Assembly (NCBI GenBank): GCA_030789695.1
Contig: CM061142.1
Span: 143,749,637-143,813,636, forward strand
Direction of reading: 5' to 3'
DNA from: Scilla litardierei
Lineage: Eukaryota; Streptophyta; Magnoliopsida; Asparagales; Asparagaceae
DNA: 64,000 bases
In this document: piece by piece, positions 33,616 through 44,121 of the stretch
Layout of the letters: every line of letters begins with the position of its first letter
Numbering within the stretch: position 1 is the stretch's first letter
The notes under the pieces: generated by a model
Seen by the model: only the letters and a program-made list of their open reading frames with translations
Told to the model about the DNA's origin: nothing
Databases searched by the model: none
Program-made: the position numbers and the translations under genes

Positions 33616-36367
33616 TCATGGTGGTTGATACGGGTGATGCCCAAAGTTCGGCATCTCTTCTTCATTGGAGCTGAAGGCACTTGGAGTAGTCAGCGGCTGG
33701 AGAAATACTTGCTCGACTACCCTCCCCTTGTTCTTGGGATCAGGGGGCTTTTCTTTCGTGTTGGCGCTTCCCGCCATCTTCTTTAGGATCCGGACCTCGT
33801 CTTTAGTGAGGTCCATGGGCTCTTTCCCCGTTCTCCTCATAGGAGGAGCCTTGGGGAACCCGGGAGGGGTCGTTCTTGCTGCACTCGCTTTTCCAGCAGC
33901 TTCTTTGTTCTTGGGGCCGTCTCCATCTTCTGAATCCCCCAAGTCATCGGGGGGGGGGGGGGGTGGGGTTTCTTAAGAGAATCTCCCAGGAGCTCTCTTC
34001 AGCGGCCTTTTCTTCTTCTACCTCAAGCAAATTACACCGATGGTCATCCGGGGGGTCGGGGTGCTTCATGGACAACCCCAGATCAAACTCAACTTTTTCT
34101 ACGCTGACGTTTAAAGAGAGTTTTCCGTTCTTCACATCTATTAAAACGCCAGCGGTGGCCATGAAAGGCCGTTCCAGGATGATGGGGGTGTGTGCGTCTT
34201 CAGGCATGTCCATGACTACAAAGTCCACTGGCACATGCACCCCTCTTACATTAACGGGGAGGTCATCCATAATCCCCACCGGATATTTGACCGACCGGTC
34301 AGCTAGTTGTAGGGTCATACCGGTGGGCTCCAAATCACCCATTCCTATCCTTCTATACATCGACAAGGGCATCAAACTAACACTCGCTCCGAGATCGACG
34401 AGTGTACGATGAATCTTTACTGCCCCGATCGTGCAAGGAATTGAGAAGCTCCCCTGGTCCTTGAGTTTCAGCGGATTTGCCCTCTGGATGAGAGCACTAC
34501 ACTCCGCCGTCAATACTACTTTCTCCTTTCTAGACCCTCTAGTCACCAAATCTTTCAGGAATTTTGCATAGGAGGGGATTGTTTCGATTGCTTCTAGGAA
34601 GGGGATTTGCAGGCTTAGGTCCTTGACCATGGCGAAGAACTTGCCATATTTCTCATCAATCTTGGCTTGAGCTAACCATTGTGGAAATGGCACAACGGGT
34701 TTGAACACTTTCGGGCTCCCTTCCTCCTTCTTCTTCTCTTCTTCAGAGACTCCCTCCGGATTCACAGGATTTGATGACGAAGCACCGGCGTCGTTTGATT
34801 TTTCGATCGGTCTCTCAACGACCAATGGTGCTTCCGGTTTGCTAGGGGGCACTCTAGTAGGAATTTGTGTCCCTCTTCTCAGAACGATAGCGGACACATT
34901 TGCGTGCTCGTGCACGAGTGCCGATGTTTGGGTTGCTCCCCTCGGGTTCACCTCCGGTTGTGGCGATAATTGGTTCTGTGACCTTGAAAGGTTCGCCATT
35001 TGTAACCCCAGCTGGGTTACTTGGTCCGTGAGGGTCCGCTGACCCATTTCCAACTTTTGATTGATCTTCTCCTGGTTGGTAATATATTGAGTCAAGAGAG
35101 ACTCAACCGGAGAGACGGCCCTCTGTTGGCCATACAGCTGCTGCTGCTGGAATGGCTGCTGATTCCTGGGGGCGTAAAATTGTTGCTGAGGTTGTTGCTG
35201 AAATGGTTGCTGCTGAACCTGGCTCTGCTGTGGCCTAGCCGGCTGATATGTTTGTTGCTGCGGCTGCTGAGGCGGCGAGGGCTGAAATGGTGGCCGGTAA
35301 CTGAAGTTGGGGTGGTTCCGGTTGTTTGGAGAGTAGGCCGGGTTGGAATTGGTCCTTGGCGGATACGGCGCATTTCCCGTAGGGTTGTAAAATAGTGCGC
35401 TCGCCTGATCCAACGGTGGTGAGATGTCACCACCGTCGAATTCCCCAAAGAATTCGGACTCTACCGCAGAAATTTGCTGTGTACCGGCCCCACCAGCTCC
35501 TACCATTAGTGCGGAGAGCTGGGTCGAAAGCAAGTCGAACTTGCTTGAAAGTTTGTCGACGTCCTCGACTCTGTGTATACCCCCGGATCTTGGTGTGGCT
35601 CTCTCGTCACACCACCGATCATTGTTGGATGCCATATTTTCCAGAATATGTCCGGCATCTTCCTCGCTCCTAGACATGAAGGAACCCCCAGCCGCGGCGT
35701 CCATAGAAGATTTCAGGTCATCCCTCAACCCATTGTAGAACAGATTAATAATCTGCCACTTCGGAAGCTCATGGTGAGGGCATCTTCTTTGCATTTCTTT
35801 ATATCTCGTCCAAGCTTCATGCAAGGACTCGTGGCTGGCCTGGGAGAAGGAGGAGATCTCACTCCTCAACTTCATGGTCTTCCCCGGAGGAAAGAACTTC
35901 GTCAGAAAAGCGTTGGAGAGCTTCTCCCAGGTGTTGAAAGTGTTGGGGTCCTTCCCCCTTAGCCATTGCTTGGCTTTGTCTCGCAAAGAGAAGGGGAACA
36001 GCTTCAGACGGATAGCCTCTGTCGTGACACCATTAATCCGGAAGGTGTCACACTTCTCCAAGAAGGAGTCTAGGTGCTCGATCGGGCTCTCCATGGGTGC
36101 ACCCGAAAACTGGTCCTGCTGGATCCATGTCACTAGAGACGGCTTCAGCTTAAAGCTTTGGGCCGCAATAGCTGAAGATCGGATGGCGGAAGTCGACTCG
36201 ATGGATGGCATCGAGTACTCCAACAGAGACTTGTGAGGTGGGGTGTTCTCCTCCATGGATTCGGGGTCCTCTCTTCTTCGCTTCTCGGCCGCTAAACGCC
36301 TAAGGGTGGCGTTAATCTCTGGATCGAGGGGAATCAAGTCGTCAAGACTCCTTGAACTCCTGCGCAT
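33616..36367 (-). pseudogene. gag-pro: Ath-D Gag-protease, one frame break at a G15 run
   Basis: The start MRRSSRSLDDLIPLDPEIN at 36367 corresponds to the gag start of Ath-A/B/C; an in-frame ATG 10 codons earlier is less likely. The Retrotrans_gag domain is roughly residues 75-230 (WIQQDQFSGAP, HLDSFLEKCDTF, RLKLFPFSLRDKAKQWL, SNAFLTKFFPPGKT). A Gln/Pro-rich linker follows, then an aspartic protease near residue 655 with VDLGASVSLMPLSM; DLG in place of DTG is usual in Athila. The open frame is otherwise intact to 33944, where a 15-base G run (33949-33963) breaks it; the other frame carries on to 33616 (GDSEDGDGPKNKEA). This may be slippage or a sequencing error. After the stop comes the post-pol motif instead of RT. 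Confidence 0.88.
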
Positions 36368-36536
36368 GAAAAACAACAAACACCCGTGAAGCGACAAGTG
36401 GGAAAGAAACAGATAAAATAAGAAATAAAAATAAGAAAAATAAAAAAGAAAAAGGAGAATGCGAAAATTATCGCGAGGTAGGGATGTGAGCTAGACACGA
36501 GGGTTCAAGAGATCCTAAAATAACAAGCACGTTGCC

Positions 36537-36554
36537 TCCCCGGCAACGGCGCCA
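36537..36554 (-). promoter_or_regulatory. Ath-D primer binding site (tRNA-Asp)
   Basis: It is the reverse complement of TGGCGCCGTTGCCGGGGA, an exact tRNA-Asp match six bases from the LTR. Confidence 0.93.
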
Positions 36555-36560
36555 TAAACT

Positions 36561-36806
36561 TGACCGGCGCCCCCGCTTGACGGTAATGGGCACGGTGTCG
36601 GTTTACCGCAAGTGCACGGTTAGTGTAGGGTGCGGGAATATCGAACTCAGGGAGGCGAGGTTGTGCTTGGGTCAGGTAGGACCTAAATCACCCCGAGGGG
36701 CGAGCTAGCCCGAATCGGTAGATGGTTGTCACGAAAGGAAATAAAGGGTATGAACAACAAGAATGAAAACCCGGGACTTTGGTTTCCAACCCGACGAGAG
36801 ACTCTC
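36561..36806 (-). repeat. Ath-D 5' LTR, 3'-terminal 246 bp only
   Basis: It matches 27391-27635 and breaks off at GAGACTCTC, where the Tek2 LTR begins. The remaining 1.3 kb is not in the window. Confidence 0.9.
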
Positions 36807-38217
36807 TGTAACGGTCGCTTTCCGACCGCACGTATTTTAACGTGTATCTTGTTTCGTAGGCATAAATTTTTCGTATTTGATTCTATTATTATACACCGTA
36901 GTTCGGACGTGCGACCGAACCCCGTACTCACAACCCTCTCGGAGGCGCGATCACCCCGGTATATCCTTTGTAATTTTAGGTTGTCATTGGACCAATATGC
37001 TATAGTAGCATTTTTGTTAAATAAAACCTTTTAATATCATGGAAAGTTCTGTGCTTACTTTTCTAAGCAATTTCGTTTTTTTACTCTCTTTTTTAAAGAA
37101 ATCCTAAACCCATCATCTGACGGTTGAAGGAAGCTAACTTTTTGACATTTTCTTTAAAACAAAATAAATCAAATCCTTAAGCAACCCTTTAACTAATCCA
37201 AAGCCTATTATATCCTCTCTTAACAGTACATTATCCCTATCCCTTGATTTCAGCCTATCTCTGCCCCACGTCTCTCTCCCTCTCACACGTCTATCTACGC
37301 CCAACCAACCCTGCCAGCCTACAGAGCCCTACAACCTGAGAACGCCTCTTCCCTACTCCATGAAGCCTAACCTAGGGTTGCAAAAACATTGCAGCAGTCA
37401 CTTTTGTTTCACAACGAAACTCAATTCGCCGTTCCTCTCTCTTCGACCTCCCATCTCCTCGCACAAGCCCAACCGCCCGGCCTGCTCTTGCCGCCGGCTG
37501 CTGCCCTTCCCGGTCGCCGCTCTGGCACCGCATCACCGCCGTACGTCAGCCCCATCAACACCAAGTCGCCAGCCCCCGTCGCACGCACAACAGTCGCTGC
37601 CAGTGCTCCCCGTAGGTCGCCGCACCAAGCTCTCCGGCCAACTCCTCCGACTCCAAGCCGAAAAACCCCCACCCGACGCCGGACCACATCCCCCGCAGTC
37701 GAGCCTATGCCACATCGAGCTTCCCTCGCTCCGGTCCTCCGCCTTGCAGCCTTCGACGTCGACGAGCCCTGTCGCACGCCCGTGGACCCTCCGACCAGCC
37801 CAGTCCCGCCTCCTTCGCCTCCCACCGCCCGTCCAACCCTCGCGCGCCTCTCCTCAGCCCACCTGCGAGCCGAGCACATCCCCGCGACCTCGCCAACGCC
37901 GCCTGCTGCTCCCTGAGAACCGCCCAACTTCATCTACTCCCAAGCGCCGTGGCATCCTCCCGTACAACGTCGACCCACGCTCGCGGCCCTCCTCCCGTAC
38001 CGACACCGTCAGCCTCAACTCACCCCTCCGACGTCGTTGCGCTACCCAGAGTCGCCGTGCACCGCCAACGCTTCGCGTCCCAGTCCCGCCGTTGCCGTTC
38101 GTCGTTGCGCCCACATGCACGCTTCGAGTACTCGAAAGTTAACTGCTCGTCATTTGCATTATCATTATCGCATGAAGGTGACCGTGTATAAGGTAATATT
38201 ATTATATTAATAGGGTG
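36807..38217 (+). repeat. Tek2: start of a Tekay-type LTR, cut by gap
   Basis: TGTAACGGTCGCTTTCCGA matches the start of the Tek1 LTR (TGTAACGGTCGCTTTTCGA) in the opposite orientation, then diverges. The possible target duplication is CTCTC at 36802-36806. A very C-rich stretch (about 37250-38140) contains a 260-codon Pro/Ser/Arg-rich frame (37360-38142) with no recognisable domain; Tek1 has a comparable C-rich block at the same relative place, so it is taken as LTR sequence and not a gene. The right end is in the gap. Confidence 0.65.
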
Positions 38218-38717
38218 NNNNNNNNNNNNNNNNNNNNNNNNNNNNNNNNNNNNNNNNNNNNNNNNNNNNNNNNNNNNNNNNNNNNNNNNNNNNNNNNNNN
38301 NNNNNNNNNNNNNNNNNNNNNNNNNNNNNNNNNNNNNNNNNNNNNNNNNNNNNNNNNNNNNNNNNNNNNNNNNNNNNNNNNNNNNNNNNNNNNNNNNNNN
38401 NNNNNNNNNNNNNNNNNNNNNNNNNNNNNNNNNNNNNNNNNNNNNNNNNNNNNNNNNNNNNNNNNNNNNNNNNNNNNNNNNNNNNNNNNNNNNNNNNNNN
38501 NNNNNNNNNNNNNNNNNNNNNNNNNNNNNNNNNNNNNNNNNNNNNNNNNNNNNNNNNNNNNNNNNNNNNNNNNNNNNNNNNNNNNNNNNNNNNNNNNNNN
38601 NNNNNNNNNNNNNNNNNNNNNNNNNNNNNNNNNNNNNNNNNNNNNNNNNNNNNNNNNNNNNNNNNNNNNNNNNNNNNNNNNNNNNNNNNNNNNNNNNNNN
38701 NNNNNNNNNNNNNNNNN
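38218..38717. other. Assembly gap (500 N)
   Basis: Exactly 500 N. The missing parts of Tek2, the Ath-D 5' LTR, the Cop2 5' LTR and Ath-C should lie here if the contig is placed correctly. Confidence 0.98.
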
Positions 38718-41345
38718 AGCATTTGCTCCGGTCCTCGGCTTCATCGGTGACGCCGATTTCCGTATCGGCGGAGCTTTCTTCGGAGACTTCAATTTTGAGA
38801 GCTTGCAGAGCTCTCGGATCCTTGCGACATCAGCGTCACCTTCGTCAATTTCAGCGGAGAAGTCGGGGGATTCGTTCATCTTTCCTTCGTGGTCCAAATC
38901 CGGGCCTTCTTCGAAATCTTCTTTGAATAGAGCGTCGATTGAGTGGGGGATCGCTTCCTCAATTACCTCGTCAAGGAGGTCCATATAGTCCAGCTCCTCG
39001 TGGTAAGGCATGTGTTTCATTGCCTTAGGAATATGAAGCTCCACCTCGATGTTGCCGACATTCAATGTTAGGGTACCTTCTCGCACGTCGACAATGACAC
39101 TAGCGGTGGCGAGGAACGGGCGTCCAAGTATCAACGACGTGTCTCCCTCCTCCTTAACATCCATAATCACGAAGTCGCATGGCAAGCAAATGCCCCCCGG
39201 GACTTGTAGCGGGATGTCCTCGGCGATTCCTACCGGCCTTGTTATCCGTCCATCGGCTAATTGTATCCGCATGTCGGTAGGTTTCAACTTCGTCCCGGTG
39301 TTTAGCCTTAGGAACATGGAGAGAGTCATGAGGCTTACACTAGCCCCTAAATCCACCAACGCCATTTGTAGAGGGACGCCGCCCAAGGTGAAAGGAATTC
39401 GGAAACTCCCCAGATCTTTGAATTTGGACGGCTCCTTCTCTCTCTTGGTGAACCAAGAGCCCTCCTCGGCTAGCATAATTTTCTCCTTCCTCTTTCTCCC
39501 CGAAATCAAATCCTTTAAAAATTTAGCATATGTGGGGATTTCCACGATGGCGTCGAGGAAGGGGATGTTGAGGCTAACCCCTCTCAAATACTCGAGAAAC
39601 TTTGCTACCCTTTTCTCCATTTTCGCTCTAGGAAGCCTTTGGGGGAATGGGACCGGTGGCATGAAGCGCCTCTCTTCAAGCAATTGCTCCGCTCTAGATT
39701 TCTCCTTTTCTTGCGGCTCTTTCTCCCTCTCAACTTCAACTACCAGCTCAATTGGCTCTACACTTTCCTCCACGGGCTCCTCGGTAGGAATCATGGTGGG
39801 GGTGGTATCCTTCCCGCCTCTAGTAGTAACGGCAACCACGGCATTGATGTGGCCGGTGGCGCCCCGTGGGTTTTGCTCGGGTTGAGCCGGTAATTGTTGA
39901 GTATTCCGATTGAGCAACGCCAATTGCTCCGAGATTTGTGCCACAACGGTTGTAAGGGAGTCTTGGCCCGCCTTCAAGGAAGCATTGACCTTCTTTTGCT
40001 CGACCATAAACTCCTCCACTCTAGCTTTGAAGTCGGATCATTGTTGAGCTTGTGGAGGGTTTTGATTTCTCCACCCTTGATTGTATCCGGGCGGCCTATA
40101 GGGTGGAACTTGTTGCTTCGGTTGGAAATTTTGTTGTGGAGGCCCCCTCGGCGGATAGTGTTGTTGTTGGGGTGGCGGTGGTGGCCGAGCTTGTTGAGGT
40201 GGTTGTTGTGGCAGGTTCAAAGCTCCTTCATTGTTGGCGTAAGAGAAACCGGGATGATTTCTTGTGGCCGGATTGGCCCAATACCCTTGGTTCCCCGTGA
40301 CATACTGGACTTGCTCCAAGGATCCTTCTCCTTGCTCTCCTCCCAAATACATGGCTTGAGATTGGTCTTGCCAATCACACATTTGGTTCGTTGGTGCGGA
40401 GGTAGAAGGGGTTCCTTGGGGCTCAGTGATAAACTTCTCCAGTCTCTCCACCACCTTGTGGAGAGAATCAAACTTGCTTGTAAGCTCCGCTACGGCCTTC
40501 GCCTCATAAATGCTAGTTGGCTTCAAGGAGGACGTAGAGTGTCCTCGCTCGTCGCCCCATTGTTGATTGTTTGAGGCCATCTCCTCAATTAGGGCCGTAG
40601 CTTCTTCGGGAGTCTTTGATAAGATAGCACCATTTGCCGCGGCATCAATAATTTGCTTGGTCCCCGGTTGGAGACCATTGTAGAAGCTATGAACTAGCTC
40701 CCAATCTTCAATGCTATAGTGTGGGCATTGATGCTGTAGATCTTTGAAACGCTCCCAAGCCTCATAGAGCGTCTCATGGGGTCCTTGCTTGAAGGACATA
40801 AGATCGCTCCGAATCTTTACCATCTTGGATGGCGGATAGAACTTGTCAATGAATGCACTCGCCAATTCGTCCCAAGTGGTAAAGACTCCCTTAGCTTGCG
40901 TCCTCAACCAATAAAGTGCTTTGTCCTTTAGTGTGAAGGGGAAGAGGCGCAGTCTGATGGCATCGATGGAGACCACCGTCATCTGAAATGTGGCGCACTT
41001 CGACAAAAATAGCTGGATGTGGTAGTGGGGATTTTCATGGGCATTCCCATGAAATGGATCCTGCTGCATCAGAACCACTAGTCCAGTCTTCAGCTCAAAG
41101 TTCTTGTCAGCCGCCAACTCCGGCATGGCAATGGATGAGGTCGTAGAAGAGGTCTTAGGCCGGAGCCTATCTCGAATAGAAATAATCCTCGCCATTCTTG
41201 CCGCTAATTGTTCCGCAGTTTCCGGGTTGGTCATAAACCTCCCTTCCTGATCTTGTCTCCTCTCCGCTCTGATTCTCCGCGTAGTACGCTCAATCTCGGG
41301 ATCAAATAATATAGCTTCAGGGTCCGCCGTAGATCTCGTGTACAT
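38718..41345 (-). pseudogene. gag-pro: Ath-C Gag-protease, one premature stop, end lost in gap
   Basis: It starts MYTRSTADPEAILFDPEIE at 41345. Gag domain: LVVLMQQDPFHGNAHENPHYH, FLSKCATFQMT, RLRLFPFTLKDKALYWL, SAFIDKFYPPSKMVKIR. A Pro/Gln-rich linker holds a single TGA (40038-40040), where Ath-B has a sense codon (CGT); C to T change from CGA would explain it. The same frame continues at 40019 through KFLEYLRGVSLNIPFLDAIV to the protease (LVDLGASVSLMTLSM, about residue 665; ILGRPFLATASVIVDV). Of all the Gag-protease genes here this is among the least damaged, in line with the near-identical Ath-C LTRs. The C-terminal end is in the gap. Confidence 0.9.
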
Positions 41346-41464
41346 GCAATAAGAAAACAGAGTTTCAAAGAAATGATTAGCACAATGGAAGGGTCAGGTA
41401 AAAAAATAAAATAAAAACAAAAAGAAAGAAATAGCTAGGGTGGTAAGATCAAACGCAATATGCC

Positions 41465-41482
41465 TCCCCGGTAACGGCGCCA
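41465..41482 (-). promoter_or_regulatory. Ath-C primer binding site (tRNA-Asp, one mismatch)
   Basis: The element-sense sequence is TGGCGCCGTTACCGGGGA, with A for G at one position relative to Ath-A, B and D. Confidence 0.9.
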
Positions 41483-41488
41483 AAAACT

Positions 41489-43315
41489 TGATCGCTCCGG
41501 AATGTAACCCAAAAGTGCGACCGTGTAGTTTTACCGCAAGCGCACGGTATAGCGGCGAGCGGGTTATCAAACACAGGGAGGACGAATGAAAGTGCTTGCT
41601 CCAATCAACCTGGCTATTTAAGAACAGAAAAGAGAGAATTTGCCTTTGGCGATCCTGTCACAATCGTCAGGCAAAGTACGAAGATATCAAATCAAATAAA
41701 GGATGTCTAGGGAATGGGGAATCCCCGTTACTCACCGTATCTCGTCAATGTGGTTCATTGGTATCAAAATTACTAGAATAAAATTTCGGATGAACTAGTT
41801 GCAACTGAATGTAATACCTAGCTCACGCTCTCGCGCTGTTGCCGGTCTATAGCTATCCTAGGTTCGGGTCCAATCTCTTGCAAACCCTACCCTAGGCAAG
41901 CTAGCATTAGGATCAACATCATCGTTCAATCGCGCTCCGGGCCCACTCTCGTGCAAACTCGGGCCACGACCTAGGTTGGGATAGTTCCTACCCATCCAAT
42001 CTCTTGCAAACGGGTATCGGCACGGAATTGCAACCGGAAAACCTAGTATCGATCCAATCTCTTGCAAACCGATACTACGAAAATTTGATTCCAACCCAAT
42101 TTGGATTTCTAGGGTTTCCTATCGAATTGGGATCCAATCTCTTGCAAATCCCAATCGATATGAATACCTAGCCATCCGTAGTAAATCGATCCCAATCTAA
42201 CCCTAATAGAAATTCTAGCAAAACTTCTACCAATTCATCACAAATCTGAAATTGGGCTCGTAGGGTTCATCCCCACGCCCCAAGACGTGGAGACTACTCA
42301 CAATTCATAGCACAAACACAAAAATAATCAATGAAATTAACAAGAGAATTCATCACAATATTGAGATAAGCAATAAAAATAGTATTTTTAGAGGAGAGAG
42401 ACACAAACCAATGGAGTTCTTCAAATAATCCAACAAAAATCAACTTTTGTCTCCTCTCCAATCACAAGAATAAAGCTAAAAAGTTAATCTAAAAAGCTAC
42501 AAAAAATCTAAGATAAAAAGCTCTCTAACCTAGGGTAAAAACAGGGATTAAATACCCCCCAAAATCGTCCAAAAAAATGTGACCAAAATGCCCCTGTGCA
42601 GCCTGAAATCCGCAATTTTCGCTACAGGTAGCGCGTCGCACTCGGCCGAGTGACAAAAGTCGCTCGGCCGAGTGAGAAACCCTGTAAATTTCCAGTAAGT
42701 CTGGGTCTTCGGGGGTCTTCACTTCGGGAGTCGCTCGGCCGAGTGAGTTGTCGTCACTCGGCCGATGGCTTCTTAGTACTCGGGCGGTCGGCATTTGCCA
42801 CTCGGCCGAGTGGGTCTTCTGAAGCTCAGGCAGACGAAAAACAGTAAGTTGGCGATTTTTGAATGGCTTCGTCTGAGCGCCACTCGAGCGGATGGGGTCT
42901 CGTCACTCGGCCGATGTGGCTTCCGTCGCTCGGCCGAGTGCACACATGAAGCGTGTCCGATCTGGTCGGCCGAGCGGTGTCTCGCTGGTCGGTCGAGTGG
43001 ATCCTTCACTCGGCTGAGTGGGACACCAAAAATACCCAAACAGCTTGTTTTGGCCTCCTCGTCGCTCCTGCGATGTTCTTTCTTCTTCCGCTCCTCTCCA
43101 ATAGCAAAATATCCCTCGGGGAGGTCGTCGGTGACACTCTGGAGTAGGCGTATCTCGAGATCACTCAAAATCGCCCCAAATCACCTGAAATGCGACAAAA
43201 ACAACAAATCGTGAAAAGCATCGCAATATCGTCGATATATCGTGAAAAACATGATTTGGGCGATCTAAATGGCTTGCAAACATGCGGGAAAAAAGTGTAA
43301 AATAAGGAGTGATCA
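41489..43315 (-). repeat. Ath-C 5' LTR (1827 bp)
   Basis: It has the same termini as 13546-15371 and is nearly identical. The palindrome pair is at 42639-42675 and TATTTAA (minus) at 42548-42554. Confidence 0.93.
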
Positions 43316-43320
43316 ATTGG

Positions 43321-43981
43321 GTCCCAACTCGATATGAAGTCCTAGAAATTCGAATTGGGCTACAATTGGATTCTTCTGGAATCGGTTTGTAAGAGATTGG
43401 ACCGAAACTAGGGTTTTTCGATTGCAATTCTATACCAATACCCGTTTGCAAGAGATTGGACGGGTAGGAACTGTTGGGGTTTTGGACAGGAACTATCCCA
43501 ACCTTGCTCCTAGCTCAAGTTTGCACGAGAGTGGGCTCGAGATACGATTGAATGATGATGTTGTTCTTCACGCTAACTTGCCTAGGTTAGGGTTTGCAAG
43601 AGATTGGACCCTACCCTAGGTTTGCTATAGACCGGCAATAGCGCGAGAGCGTGAGCTTGGTTCTACATTTAGTTGCAACTAGTTCACCTGAATTTCAAGT
43701 CTAGCGATTGTGAAACCTACGAATCACAACGACGAGATACGTTTTGTAGCGGGGATTCCCTACCCCTAGGCTTCTTTATTAATTTGATATTTCCTTTATA
43801 CAATTGAACGACTGTGACCGCTTTATTGCGAATATTTCTCGACTGTTCTTATAGCCAGGTGAATTGAAGAAGACACCGTCATTTTCCCTCCTCGTGTTCG
43901 ATACCCGCTTGCTGCTACACCGTGCGCTTGCGGTAAGACTAGAGAGTCGCTTGCCCCGGGTGTGTGTCCGGGGCGCGATCA
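43321..43981 (+). repeat. Ath-B 5' LTR, second part
   Basis: It continues 13545 after one ATTGG copy (43316-43320) and ends GGGGCGCGATCA. It contains the remaining TTTGCAAGAGATTGG-type repeats. Confidence 0.92.
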
Positions 43982-43987
43982 AGTTTT

Positions 43988-44005
43988 TGGCGCCGTTGCC
44001 GGGGA
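43988..44005 (+). promoter_or_regulatory. Ath-B primer binding site (tRNA-Asp)
   Basis: Exact TGGCGCCGTTGCCGGGGA, six bases after the LTR end. Confidence 0.93.
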
Positions 44006-44121
44006 GGCGATAGTGTTTGATTCTACATACCTAGCTATTTTTCCTTTTGTTTTATTACATCTATTTTTATTTTACCCTTCCTTTGTGCTAACTATTTCTT
44101 TGAAACTCTGTTTTCCCTTGC

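Larger units (their letters stand above)
27391..36806 (-). mobile_element. Ath-D: distinct Athila-type non-autonomous element, 5' LTR truncated
   Basis: It has a 3' LTR (27391-28948), polypurine tract, 3' UTR, ORF2 (30600-32622), internal promoter-like block, gag-protease (33616-36367), tRNA-Asp primer site and the first 246 bp (from its primer-site end) of the 5' LTR. No RT or integrase lies between protease and the post-pol motif near 33545-33600. LTR sequence and palindrome word differ fully from Ath-A/B/C, so it is another family with the same plan. Confidence 0.9.
13546..43315 (-). mobile_element. Ath-C: Athila-type element, minus strand, with two assembly gaps and a foreign contig inside
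   Basis: It has LTRs at 13546-15371 and 41489-43315, a primer site at 41465-41482, gag-protease (38718-41345), ORF2 (17338-19363) and a 3' UTR. By comparison with Ath-B only about 1 kb of its own sequence is unseen, the post-gag tail and internal promoter region, so there is probably no room for pol in it. The interval holds gap, Cop2/Ath-D/Tek2 contig, gap. It is flanked by ATTGG. Confidence 0.88.

Noticed and set aside
37360..38142. 260-codon Pro/Ser/Arg-rich frame as a host gene
   Set aside because: Low complexity, no domain, inside a Tekay-type LTR; long frames in other phases of the same C-rich block.
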